In this document: positions 27,163 through 38,450 of the stretch, piece by piece
Layout: the number at the start of each line of letters is the position of its first letter
Position numbering within the stretch: the stretch's first letter is position 1
Assembly: GCA_028023455.1 (NCBI GenBank)
Contig: JAQFVV010006340.1
Coordinates: 2,091,438 to 2,155,437, forward strand
Direction: 5' to 3'
Source of the DNA: Epiperipatus broadwayi
Lineage: Eukaryota; Onychophora; Udeonychophora; Euonychophora; Peripatidae
Length of the DNA stretch: 64,000 bases
Program-made: the position numbers and the translations under genes
Notes under the pieces: generated by a model
Told to the model about the DNA's origin: nothing
The model's input: the letters and a program-made list of their open reading frames with translations, nothing else
Databases searched by the model: none

Positions 27163-27790
27163 TCACTAGATGAAGCTTTACCAACAGCCCACTATCAAGC
27201 TTTGTTTATATAAACACTGAGAGAGATAGAATTCATATCTTTCAAATTGTTTCCAACCTTTAAACCATGGTTTCGAGTTTGTTGGCTCACAGCAGTAAAG
27301 GGTAGGAAGACTAGGAGATAGATCTAAACACAAACTCTACAATCATCATTTAAGAGAGACATTTCTATCAGCTTGAAAGCATGAATTTTTCAGATAAGTA
27401 AATATCTTCAAATCCAGTCAAACAAACTAGATAGCTATATGGGTCTGAATTCAGTTCAGTTCACCATATAGTAAAAACTGCTGCAATCTATATTATTGCA
27501 AAAACCTTCAAGGATACATTTATGATAAACAAACAAGTTATAAATTTTGTAACTTGCTCATAGCTTGCATTTTATGATCACTAGATGGAGCTTTGCCAAT
27601 AGCCCACTATCAAGCTTTTTTACATAAACGCTGAGAGAGATAGAATTCAATATCTTTTTCAAATTGTCTCCAACTTTTAAACCATGGTTTTGAGATAGTT
27701 GGCTCACATCAGTAGGGTAGGAAGACTAAAAACTAGATCTAAACATCAACTCTACAATCAGAATTTAAGAAATACATTTCTACCAGTACT
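27161..27790. mobile_element. Family F element, tandem dimer form
   Basis: One full unit of about 409 bp (27163-27571) is followed by a second, partial unit (27572-27785) in the same orientation. Both begin with TCACTAGATGRAGCTTT and share CCCACTATCAAGC and GAGAGAGATAGAATTC. The first unit then runs through TGAATTTTTCAGATAAG, GATAGCTATATGGGTCTGAA, CCTTCAAGGATACATTTAT and GTAACTTGCT, all also present in the foldback copy at 14864-15557, before the start motif recurs. The unit is therefore able to exist both in tandem and inverted. No ORF. Confidence 0.8.
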
Positions 27791-27871
27791 ACTTTTATTT
27801 CTTTATCTACTTTGTTCATCCTTTCTCCTACTTTAAATTTTTATAATTTATTAAATCCTAGCCTAAAGTAA

Positions 27872-28229
27872 TTGCTTCCTAAAGTAATTGCTTTTTTTAT
27901 ATCAAATTGAACATTTTTTGCTTTTTCTTTTACATCATGCTTTGTTGTTGGATACCTTCTGTATCCCTTTCACTTCTTGCTGCCAACGTTCCATCAGTAT
28001 TCTCTGATTTTCATAATTTTTTTTTGCAGGTTTTCATTAATTTCGTCCATTGCTTCCTAAAGTAATTGCTTTTTTTATATCAAATTGAACATTTTTTGCT
28101 TTTTCTTTTACATCATGCTTTGTTGTTGGATACCTTCTGTATCCCTTTCACTTCTTGCTGCCAACGTTCCATCAGTATTCTCTGATTTTCATAATTTTTT
28201 TTTGCAGGTTTTCATTAATTTCGTCCATT
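27872..28229. repeat. Perfect 178-bp tandem duplication
   Basis: The block beginning TTGCTTCCTAAAGTAATTGC and ending TTTCGTCCA is present twice in a row with period 178. I see no difference between the copies, including a nine-T run of equal length, so the duplication is recent. Confidence 0.95.
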
Positions 28230-28560
28230 CCCAGTTGATGTTCTAGCAAATTGTTTTCATTTGATTTATTTATTAAACAATTTTTTGCATATTTTTATTC
28301 ATTTTTTTTTCATCATCCGTTTTCTATTGCAAATTTTCTTTCATTTTACTCATATTTTAATAATTCTTTGCATGTTTTCATTCATTTCAATTGCCATTTT
28401 CTGAAATATTTGATTAATTATTTCCATAGACCACATGCTGTAGTCCTCTTGCTTTTCACCTATTTAAATAGGTTAATTTTTCTGAATTATAAGTTGAGGT
28501 TTTTTAATTGTTACCTCAGATCTTTCAGGTTCTACTACTTCAACTTGTAGTGGAGGAGTG
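27872..28560 (-). pseudogene. Remnant of a coiled-coil-like protein on the - strand, identity unknown
   Basis: Read on the - strand, this region gives broken frames rich in M, N, K, E and Q with recurring words: IEMNENMQRI, MKKKMNKNMQKI-like and MDEINENLQKKI. An acidic stretch EVVEPERSEV lies upstream. This composition suggests a coiled coil, such as part of an ORF1 or gag-like protein. Several stops interrupt it, and the 178-bp duplication lies within it. I do not recognise a family. Confidence 0.25.
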
Positions 28561-28874
28561 ACAGTACTGACCTTTTTTCTTAACCATTACCTTTTTCTAT
28601 ATCTTTGGTCCATTATCATTAATTAGTGTTCTCCCAACAATGGAAACAAAACCAAATGAATATTTTTCATTCTATTTTCTTCAAAAGCATCAACTAAAAT
28701 TTTACGTTGCTGCTTAATTTTATAATTTGTAATTAACACAAAATGTGTTTTATAATATAGAAGAATATAGGTGGCTCTTCAATATTCAAATTTATATTTT
28801 TTTAAAAAAATCATTAAATTGAATAAAACTATCACATAGTTTTTATTTTATTTTAAACTCATCAAATTAGGAAG

Positions 28875-28878
<4 letters not shown>
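28561..28878. other. AT-rich DNA, no gene seen
   Basis: No motif-bearing frame. Confidence 0.6.

Positions 28879-28955
<77 letters not shown>
28879..28955. repeat. (AT)n microsatellite
   Basis: AT run just upstream of the gypsy 5' LTR. Confidence 0.97.
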
Positions 28956-28959
<4 letters not shown>

Positions 28960-28970
28960 AAAAAATATGT

Positions 28971-30060
28971 TGTAACAGACGGGGTTCAAATACAAGAGAT
29001 AATGCAATATAGTGTTAATTGTGAGTGTTGATATTGAGTGAGTGTATATGCGAAAAGATATATATAAATACTCATTCAAACCCGGTTACAAAGAGTGTGA
29101 AAGTAATATGTAATCTGTTAAAGGATGGACTGTATGCTTATATAAATATAGTTGTATGTGTGTTATTATAAAGGTGTATATGTATTAACAGTTATATGAG
29201 TGATTGACCAGAGGCAATTATATATGGGGTTGTATAAGTTTGTTATTGATTACACATATATATTTTGTTGTTCGTAAATTTTTTTTTAATTCTACTTTTT
29301 AATAATATTGGTGGGAACATGTGTTTCTTGATGAATCTATTGAACATATAAAGCTACAGAAATGCCTGTCGTCAAGAAGTCTGAGAACTGGTCAAGTTGG
29401 TATTTTGGAAACAATGGAAGGTTCGGTCTGCGGCGTACAAATATACAAGAGAAAATGCGATGTTAAAAAGTGTAAAACAAAAGAACTATTTTGGCTCTCT
29501 TAAAATATAGTGGTGATTAGTCGGAAAGAGAAAGAGGTGGCTCAGATTTCAGATTGTATTAACGTATAAGTAATTAAGAAGTTTTAGCAATATTCCCATA
29601 AAAATATTGAGGTAACTAAATAGTGTGAGTTTCATCAAACCGGTCCAGTGGATTGTTATTGTAGAACTCACCTGAATCGGATTTATTAAATTTGCTGTTT
29701 AAAATCTATCAAGTGTAATGGCAGTGAAGTAAAGTGAGTGAAATCATCTACTCCACATCTATGATAAACTATTCGGCATATCACATTGGAACTGTTTACC
29801 ATCCTTAGGATTGACAAATATTAGTAAGGCCAGTATTTCTTTAGAATTATAAATGCGCAAACTGTTAGCTTTGACCACATGGACAATCAATTGTAATTAA
29901 GGTAAATTGACCTTTTCTCTATATATGTGTTCAATAAATGCATAGTAATGAAGGGATTCGTTTTACTTTTATATTAAATACTGTAATAAATCTTGTTTAA
30001 ATTAAATAAAATAAAAACATTAAATAAACAACTCTGATGTATAATTGCACTATTTCATTG

Positions 30061-30092
<32 letters not shown>

Positions 30093-30348
30093 ATTGGAAT
30101 AAATGGGTTGTGTGCATGAATATTAAGATATGTATTTGTGTGTATAAGACTTAGAATTTAATGGCAACTAGTGTAGTACCATGTAGCTTAACTTTGTTAT
30201 AACTTCTGGGCTAGAGTAATAGATTTATACCAGGTAAATTATAGTGTAGTATATGTAGATATAAGTGACATAACCAGGAATTGTCTTTGCTTTGTTCTCT
30301 AGTTAGACCTTGTTTCCCAGACCTTAAGATTGAGCTAGTCTGGATGTG

Positions 30349-30418
<70 letters not shown>

Positions 30419-30581
30419 GAACCCTTATTTACGTTTTCTATGAGTATAATTCTTATCAAAGTGTAAGATTGGCACTTGAGATGGGATTAAACCCATGCTC
30501 ATAAATATACTTACTCGAAGCTGTGGGAGAGATCATATATGTGCATAAATTATGCAACAGTAATATGGGTAGACACTTACA
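28971..30581 (+). repeat. 5' LTR of the gypsy element
   Basis: About 1.61 kb, starting TGTAACAG and ending CTTACA (TG...CA with short inverted ends). It contains two AT microsatellites (about 30060 and 30355-30417). Relative to the 3' LTR it lacks about 35 bases (opposite 35408-35442) and about 22 bases (opposite 35815-35838). Confidence 0.9.
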
Positions 30582-30582
30582 A

Positions 30583-30600
30583 TGGTGCCCAACTTGGGCC
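30583..30600 (+). promoter_or_regulatory. Putative primer binding site
   Basis: TGGTGCCCAACTTGGGCC lies one base after the 5' LTR. The TGG start fits complementarity to a tRNA CCA 3' end, and TGGyGCCCAAC-type sites are seen in other LTR elements. The tRNA was not identified. Confidence 0.65.
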
Positions 30601-30689
30601 CGCAAATAATGGAGAACAGGCATTAAAAGAGCATCGTAACGTAATGAAAAAAGAGCTTTCAAATGAGAGTTGGAGAAATTTTTTAAAAA

Positions 30690-30841
30690 AAAAGCGATAG
30701 AGAAAACAGAAAGAGTTTAAACACATATTGGAAATTTAGTAAATGGGCATATTTTGCCATGTGTGAAAAGCGATAGAGAAAACAGAAAAAGTTTAAACAA
30801 GTATTGGAAATATAGTAAATGGGCATATTTTGTGATGTGTG
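30690..30841 (+). repeat. 76-bp tandem repeat in the gypsy leader, two copies
   Basis: AAAGCGATAGAGAAAACAGA begins each copy (30691 and 30767), and TAAATGGGCATATTTTG follows in both. The copies differ at a few positions. Confidence 0.9.
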
Positions 30842-30902
30842 AATATACGTTTAGAAAGGTTCTCAAGTGGTCAGAGGAGAAAATAGCATTGATGTCTGTT
30901 CA

Positions 30903-30904
<2 letters not shown>

Positions 30905-30987
<83 letters not shown>
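30905..30987. repeat. (AT)n microsatellite inside the gypsy leader
   Basis: AT run of about 80 bases between the leader repeat and gag. Confidence 0.97.
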
Positions 30988-30991
<4 letters not shown>

Positions 30992-31202
30992 GTCATGTTT
31001 TATAAAATAGGAGTTTAAGAATTATATCAACATTGGGATATTATATAACAATATCATTCCATATGATAGCAATGCGGGATGAAGGTCTATCAGGTGGGTC
31101 ATGCAGTGGACCACTGGAAGCTGGGGTGACAAACCTGGCACATTTTAGTCTTAATAGTGATATATATATATATATATATATATAAAAGAAAAGGGGCAAT
31201 AG

Positions 31203-31757
31203 AATTGAAAATAAAAGTACATGGAGGGAGAAAGGAGAAGACAACCATAGAGCACCTCAAGAGCCTTTAAAGATACTATAAGTACTATGAGATAGCAGAT
31301 GAACACCAAGTGATCATAGCATACCATCATCTAGAGAAACATGCAATGACATGGTGGAATTCACTGAGTCATCAACCTCAAACATTTCTGGAATATAAAG
31401 AAGCATGAGCCAATATACTCTGGAATGAAGAAATACAAGAAATGGTGAAGGCTCAAGTGGTAGAGCAGGAGTTTCAGGAAGGTAATGGAGAAGCATACAT
31501 ACATTTTTTTAGGCGGTAGGTGGCTACGTTGAGAACTCTAGAGGCCAAACTGTCAGAGGCACAGATTGTAGAAATGGCATGCAGAAAGTTACCCAATGAA
31601 ATTAGGTGGATGCTGGGAAAAAGAGGAGAAAGATCAGTTGTGATGATAGATAAAATGTTGAGCCAACTAGAAATAGACACAGAAAGAAGACAGATAAAGG
31701 AGCATAAGCTTAGGTCCAAAGGGGACTCGGATGTTGATAAGCAGGAGACAAAAGAAT
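31203..31757 (+). pseudogene. gag remnant of the gypsy element
   Basis: The frame from 31203 reads ELKIKVHGGRKEKTTIEHL, a stop, then YYEIADEHQVIIAYHHLEK and MTWWNSLSHQPQTFLEY; the tryptophan pair resembles the capsid region of gypsy gag. After another shift the open piece at 31520-31756 has RKLPNEIRWMLGKRGERS. No CCHC zinc knuckle could be seen. The protein would form the capsid of the retrotransposon particle. Assignment rests mainly on position and composition. Confidence 0.6.
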
Positions 31758-31803
31758 AGGCAATTTAATATGTTCTTGGGAAAACTGGGTTCCTGGATAT
31801 GCA

Positions 31804-32265
31804 CTTCAGACCAGCCCCATCATCCCTATAAAGGTAGATTCAATGAATGTTGACGCCTTGATGGATTCAGACAGTCAGGTATCAGTAGTATCAGAGAGAT
31901 TATACCACCAAATTAGAAGGGAACAACCATATATACTAATTATCCCTCTAAAAACAGTTCACATGGCAATGGCAGACAACCGGAGAGCTAAAGTAGAGCC
32001 AAAGCAGATATGGATAGATCTAAAAATTAATGGAAAGAGCTATTCACATGTGTTCCTTATAATGAAAGGTTTAGTACATGAGGCCCTACTGGGATCATAT
32101 TTTCTAAATAGATACAAATGTAACCTTGACTATGAGAGGGGTCACCCCACATGTGAGGGTGAAGTGGTATGTTTTCTAGCAGAGGAGCCTCAATGGTTTA
32201 TAGAAATATTACATCTAGAGGAGGATGTCCCTGAGAAACTCATAAGATCCATGGAACAAAAGTAG
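31804..32265 (+). pseudogene. Aspartic protease region of the gypsy element
   Basis: The frame at 31843 reads DALMDSDSQVSVVS, equivalent to the retropepsin active-site block in which D-S/T-G is expected. Here the glycine is replaced by aspartate, so catalysis is probably lost. Downstream HEALLGSYFLNRYKCNLDY matches the second conserved block (usually L-G-x-D-F-L). The frame ends at a stop at 32263. The protease would cleave Gag-Pol during particle maturation. Confidence 0.75.
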
Positions 32266-32300
32266 AAGGGAATGTTTAAGAAATTCCATTACATAAAACA

Positions 32301-33447
32301 TTGACCAAGTATCACCAAGTCTTTTCAGACAAGCCAAAAGTTATTCAAAGGTTTGAGCAGAGAATTAAGATGAGAGACAGCCAGACATTCAAAGCTAGAT
32401 CATACTCCACTCCACTTCAATACCAAAAGGAAGTAAAAGAGCAAATAGATCAGATGCTAGAGTGGGGAATTTATACGAAAATGCTCATCAGCATATTGCA
32501 ACCTGGTGGTGGTAGTTAAAAAAAAGATGGATCTGTTAGATTATGTCTCGATGCTTGACAGTTAAATAAAGTGACTGTACTGGACTGTAATGTACCACCT
32601 CCCATGCAAGAACTACTGAGGAAGTTCCAAGGGAAGAGGGTATTTTTGACCTTCGATTTAACTGCCAGCTATTGGCAAATTGAGTTACATCTGGAAGATT
32701 GCCAATACACATCATTCAGATATAAGGGCCACTCATATCAATTTAACTGGATGCCTTTTGGCCTAATAAACAATGGGGCAGGCTTACTCAGGTGCTTGGA
32801 TCAGGTGCTATCCTCAGAGATAAAAAACATGGTCATGATTTACATGGATGATGTGCTGATAGCCTTGACTGATATTAAGGAACACATGTGAGAAGTAGGA
32901 CTATTTCTAGAGGAATGTAAAAAAGGGCATAAAAATAAATATCAAGAAGAGCACATTGTGTCAGAAAGAGGTGGCCTTTCTTGGGCACATGGTGGGAGCT
33001 CAGGGACTAAAACTACACCCGGACAAGATCTCAGCTATTCGTGACTTTCCAACACCTAGATCCATAAAGAAGGTCCAATCATTTCTGGGTCTGTGTACAT
33101 TCTACAGCCACTTTCAAGACCGTTTTGCAGAATGGATGGAGCCATTGGTGAAGTTATTAAAAAAAGGTAGTGACTGGAAGTGGACAGAAGAACAGGACCA
33201 AGCCTTCCAAAAAGTGAAAACAGGTTTTTTGGAACATGTTATGCTGGTCTTTCCTGACTTTTCAAGTCCATTCATAGTTCAGACACATAGCAGTGGATAT
33301 GGTCTTGGAGTGACCTTGGCCCAAGAGCAAGAAGATGGGAGAATGGGTGTAGTATATTTTCTGAGCAGGCTACTCAAAGGTCCTGAGGTATATTATACAA
33401 CCACTGAGAAAAGAGTGTTGGCCATTGTTTGGGCCTTTCAGAAGTTT
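32301..33447 (+). pseudogene. Reverse transcriptase and N-terminal RNase H of the gypsy element
   Basis: Three overlapping pieces are separated by stops and shifts. 32301-32516 covers the fingers (FSDKPKVIQRFEQRIK, then EQIDQMLEWGIY). 32571-32891 has FLTFDLTASYWQI, FNWMPFGLINNGAG and the catalytic YMDD at 32841-32852. 32956-33447 has VAFLGHMVGAQGLKLHPDK and FLGLCTFYSHF, the thumb block, leading into RNase H. In RNase H the usual TDAS block reads QTHSSG, so the first catalytic aspartate is changed. EKRVLAIVWAFQKF retains the conserved helix. Confidence 0.9.
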
Positions 33448-33650
33448 TGAACACTGTTACTGGGTTTAGAGGTCATCATGGATACTGACCACAAGATCCT
33501 GGAATTTATAAACCACAGCTACCTCACTAACAGCAGATGAGTACGTTGGAAACTGTACGTCCAAGAATACAACTATACGGGGAGATATTGCAAAGGGTCT
33601 GACAATGTGGTAGCTGATGCCCTCAGCTGCAATCCAGTGGACAATCAATC
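33448..33650 (+). pseudogene. RNase H C-terminal part of the gypsy element
   Basis: After a stop the frame continues with MDTDHKILEFINH (the TDH block) and, past another stop, KGSDNVVADALSCNPVD, the conserved N-x-x-A-D-A-L-S/R ending of gypsy RNase H. Confidence 0.8.
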
Positions 33651-33729
33651 ACATCATCTGGGTACTCAGAATTTGTATATAGAAATCATAGGGTTGAGAA
33701 CAGATGAAGGACTTGAAAGTGATTTGAGG

Positions 33730-34650
33730 TGATTGGAGTACTTTCAGAGAGAAGACCAACAACTCCAGCCCATCATTGACCGATTGGAAAGTAAAGAAGC
33801 TAAATTGATTGGGGGTTGGGTCGAGTGGAATATTCAGAAATTTAAACTGAAGCAAGGTGAGCTACAATATAGAGTTAAGGAAGATCCAGCAGAATGGAGA
33901 TCAATCTTCCCATGGCATATGAGGACCGCAGTGGTTTACACATGCACTGCAGGTCAGGCCACTATGAGATAATGAAGACTGAAGATGGATTAGAAGGTGG
34001 TTTTACTGACCAGGCATGCATGGCAAAGTTGCAGAGGTCATCGGACAGTGCGAAATTTTCCAGAGAATTAAGCCTGCAAACAGGAAATATACAGCTGCAA
34101 TGTTGTCTATGATACTCAGGGAACCTAAGGAAATTGTTGCAGTGTATTTTTATGGCCCATTGCTGGCCTTCAATAAAAAGAAATGTCCCTTGGTTGTTTA
34201 TGATTTATTCTCCAAACTGGTGTCTGCATATCCCATCATGCAAGCCAACACGAGGAACACTATATGTGTCCTGTACAGGGAGCATATTCCATCGGTAGGG
34301 TAAACCACAAACTATCATATCAGATCATGGAACCCCATTCATTTCAAGGGAGTGGACGAGATGGACTGAACAGTTGAAAATAGGACACGTGTTAACCTCG
34401 ATCCGTAACCCTCAGTCCAATCCCTGAGAAAGAATCATGTGGGAATTGGGTGGGTTGTTCCATACTTATGTCCAAACTGACCATAGGATGTGGGTCAAAC
34501 AGCTTCCAGACATTTTAAACTATATGAATTGGGCTGTAAATGAATCTACTGGCTTCACACCAATACATTTGCATTTTGGTAAGCACACACCTAGTTTATT
34601 CAAAACTGATTTTCCAGAAGAAGAAACTCCCATCGATATAAAAAAATGAT
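33730..34650 (+). pseudogene. Integrase of the gypsy element
   Basis: The connection domain (EDQQLQPIIDRLESKEAKL) is followed by an eroded zinc-binding domain (HCRSGHYEIMKTE, then GQCEIFQR). In the catalytic core the block VAVYFYGPL carries tyrosine where the first DDE aspartate is expected, and LVVYDLFSKLVSAYP follows. The second aspartate is kept in IISDHGTPFI (about 34316-34345). The glutamate lies in ERIMWELGG (34427-34453) after a stop. WAVNESTGFTPIHLHFGKH is the usual core ending. At least three frame changes and the lost aspartate make it inactive. An intact enzyme would join the cDNA ends to chromosomal DNA. Confidence 0.88.
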
Positions 34651-34936
34651 AGGCAGCAGGCCTAGCCAGTCGATGGTTCACAGAAGCAGACAACAAAAAG
34701 AGGGTTTCAAGAGTTACTCGCATTCCTTTAAGGTGGGGGACCAGGTAATGGTGAGGACACCCCATGTAAGCAAACCTGGAAAGTTTATTTGCAAAAAATT
34801 TTGCAATCTATATGAGGGCCCATTTACAATAACAAAGAGTCGGGGAAAACATGCATTTTGGGTGGATACCGGGCAGGAAGTAAAGGGATTATACAATGCC
34901 TGGTCACTCAAGCAGCCTTTCGCAAAGCCTAGATGA
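34651..34936 (+). pseudogene. Integrase C-terminal GPY/F-like domain
   Basis: The open piece at 34646-34933 has FKVGDQVMVRTPHV, then NLYEGPFTITKSRGK and GLYNAWSLKQPF. YEGPF corresponds to the GPY/F module of many Ty3/gypsy integrases. I see no chromodomain and no further frame before the 3' LTR. Confidence 0.75.
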
Positions 34937-35000
34937 GGAGAAAGGATAGAAAAGAGTCATTTAAGAAGCCATTCAAATACACAGAAAGTATTTGAATGCT

Positions 35001-35016
35001 ATTGCACCTGGGGGTA
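35001..35016 (+). promoter_or_regulatory. Putative polypurine tract
   Basis: CCTGGGGGTA lies directly before the 3' LTR, where the plus-strand primer should be. It is short and interrupted, so the call rests mostly on position. Confidence 0.4.
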
Positions 35017-36162
35017 TGTAACAGACGGGGTTCGAATACAAAAAATAATGCAATATAGTGTTAATTGCAAGTGTTGATATTGAGTGACTGTATATGTGAA
35101 AAGATATATATAAATAGTCATTTGAACCCTGTTACAAAGAGTGTGAAAGTAATACATAATCTGTTAAAGGATGGACTGTATGCTTATATAAATATAGTTG
35201 TATGTGTGTTATTATAAAGGTGTATATGTATTAACAGTTATATATGTGATTGATGAGAGGCAATTATATATGGGGTTGTATAAATTTTTATTGATTATAT
35301 ATATATATTTTGTTGTTCGTTAATTTTTTTTTAATTCTACTTTTTAATAATATTGGCGGTAACATGTGTTTCTTGATGAATCTATTGAACATATAAAGCT
35401 ACTGAAATAGAAATGAATCAGTTGCTGTGGGAAGTTTGAGTTAATGCCTGTCGTCAAGAAGTCTGAGAACTGGTCAAGTTGATATTTTGGAAACAATGGA
35501 AGGTCCGGTCTGTGGTGTATAAATATACAAGGGAAAACGCGATGTTAAAGAGTTTAAAACAAAAAAATTATTTTGGCTCTCTTAAAATATAGTGGTGATT
35601 AGATGAAAGGAGAAAGAGGTGGTTCAGATTTCAGATTGTATTAACATATAAGTAATAATGAAGTCTTAGCAATATTCCCATCAAAATGTTGGGGTAACTA
35701 AATAGTGTGAGTTTCATCAAACCAGTCCAGTGGATTGTTATTGTAGAACCCACCTGAATTGAATTTTTTAAATTCGGTTTTTAAAATCTATCAAGTGTAA
35801 TGGCAGTGAAGTACCTTTGACTACTTGGACCTCTTAAGTGAGTGAAATCATCTACTCCACCTCTATGATAAACTATTCGGTGTATCACATTGGAACTGTA
35901 TACCATCCTTAGGATCGACAAATATTAATAAGGCCAGTATTTCTTTAGAATTATAAATGTGTGAACTGTTAGCTTTGACCACATGGACAATCAATCGTAA
36001 TTAAGGTGAATTGACCTTTTCTCTATATATGTGTTCAATAAATGCATAGTAATGAAGAGACTCGTTTTACTTTTATATTAAATACCATAATAAATCTTGT
36101 TTAAATTAAATAAAATAAAAACATTAAATAAACAACTCTGATGTATAATTGCACTATTTCAT

Positions 36163-36205
<43 letters not shown>

Positions 36206-36473
36206 TCATATATGTGTGTATTGGAATAAATGGGTTGTGCACATAAATATTAAGATATGTATTTGCATGTATAAAACATAGAATTTAATGGCAACTAGTG
36301 TAGTACCATATAGCTTAACTTTGTTATAATTTCTGGGCTATAATAGATTTATAACAGGTAAATTACAGTGTAGTATACGTAGATATAAGTGATGTAATCA
36401 GAAATTGTCTTTCCTTTTTTCTCTAGTTAGACCATGTTCCCCAGACCTTGAGATTAAGTTAGTCTGGACACGC

Positions 36474-36516
<43 letters not shown>

Positions 36517-36679
36517 GAACCCTTATTTATGTTTTCGATGAGTATAATTCTTATCAAAGTGTAAGATTGGTGCTTGAGATGGGATTAGACCCATGCTCAT
36601 AAATATACTTACTCAAAGTTGTGGGAGAGATTGTATACGTGCATAAATTATGCAACAATAATATGGATAGACACTTACA
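35017..36679 (+). repeat. 3' LTR of the gypsy element
   Basis: About 1.66 kb, matching 28971-30581 throughout with scattered substitutions. Its two internal AT tracts (36164-36201 and 36478-36512) occupy the same sites as in the 5' LTR but have different lengths. It ends CTTACA and the next bases are (AT)n. Confidence 0.9.
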
Positions 36680-38450
36680 ATATATATATATATATATATT
36701 CTTCACCTATTTCATTTTATGTACAAATAAATACCCAGGCCCCAATTCTACACAAGATAGAATAAATTTATAAATGAAACTGTTTTTCTACTTTATTCAT
36801 AAAATTCTTATGTTGCTATTACTCCAAGGCTTAGCTCATTTGGGGTTATAGGGTATGGTGATTATATAGGATTCAAATAGGGATGATAGAAACATTTATA
36901 AATAACAATTCTATAATGTTGATTCAACTATATTATAAGCATGTATTAAAGAAATAAGGACTATTGTGCAATTGATAGTCATTACACTAAACAAAGTATA
37001 GACAATGATGAGGATAGGGTACCTTTTTGCTCTTCATCACCATCTATTTTAAGCAAGGTAAAACATATTTTTGCCTCTGCAATAGTAAGATCTGCTAACT
37101 CTTGACTGTTTAAATAAATGACCTATACTCACAAATCTATAAATTCTATAATTATCTTATGTTGAAAATATGGGTGTGTGGAAATGGACCATCGAATGCA
37201 TATAATAAAACAACTCATACGGGATATTATTTCAAAAAACATTTATTATAAGAAACTTTATTTTATAACACATCGATGATGATATTAATATTTCTTTTAT
37301 AGCAACACAAACTTCATTAATATTTGTTATATAAATTTAAGTGACAGTTTTATTATTATTTTCTTTTTCATTAAATAAAGTAAAATTTTCCTAAGTTAAT
37401 ATTACATTCATATTGGAGGATGAACTGCTAATAATGATAACAAATGAGATATTGATAATATATGTAATATGATGTAATAATTACTTATAATTAATAATTT
37501 TAGTGATGTTCTTCTTCAATATTTCTTTGTTTACCTATTTTCGAGTGTATGCACCTTTACAAAATTACAAATACAACACATTTATAAATTATAGTTTCTA
37601 CTAGTTTATTTACAGAATAGATGGTGCAATAGGTTAACCATTAAACTAATGATTTTATTTAAAATATATTACAAAATTCTATAAAACATTTATCTGATAT
37701 AATAACTATATATTGTTTGATGATAACTACACCCAAATAAAGAAAGTGAGGGGATAAATAATAAATAAATATTTGCATATATGCGCATGAAGATTAATCA
37801 AAATCTCCAAATTCAAACTTGACTCATTAATATAATATCTACTAACTTTTAAGACACAAAGGTTACAGAACTTAGCTGAATTATCATCAATAAATGGGGC
37901 ATTTTCCACTTCATTTAAAAGGAAAAGTAACTACAACTATCTCATCATATGTTCTCAAATAGGTACACTAACCACCCACAATTTAATAAGCAAAGAATCA
38001 TGTAGAGTATAACTCAATCCACATAATAAAATCATCCCTCGATCACATCTATCTCCAAATGCACTCAATGTATTTTCTATATAACAAATCTATACACAGA
38101 CAAACTTTTAATTCTCTATCTTCTTTTAACAAATGGCACCAAATGAAACTGAAATAAAAATAAACTACAATGTTGGAAAAATAATTTACCACAGTGCACA
38201 CACACCTGAATATATGATTATATATAATATGATTTCTAAATCATATAAGACTATAAACTGTCATATTACAATAATAATAAGTTACACCAAGCATAACAAA
38301 AAATGTATCTATCTATTATAGGGAATTGAAAAATATACCTATGAACATTTAATCATTCAATGTTGAATTTTTTAAACTTGAAAACTTGAACAAAAGCATA
38401 CATGCTGCTTACAATAATAACAGTGAATTACAACATTAATATATATATAT
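36680..38450. other. AT-rich intergenic DNA, no gene seen
   Basis: A short AT tract (36680-36698) is followed by unique-looking AT-rich sequence with only short, motif-free frames. Confidence 0.6.

Larger units (their letters stand above)
28971..36679 (+). mobile_element. Ty3/gypsy LTR retrotransposon, full length, inactive
   Basis: Two long direct repeats starting TGTAACAGACGGGG and ending ACACTTACA bracket an internal region with gag, protease, reverse transcriptase, RNase H and integrase in the Ty3/gypsy order, with integrase after RNase H. The internal region has numerous stops and frameshifts and several catalytic residues are changed. The LTRs differ by several percent by eye plus indels, so the insertion is not recent. 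The element is followed immediately by (AT)n. I could not identify a clear target-site duplication. No envelope-like frame is present between integrase and the 3' LTR. Confidence 0.9.
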
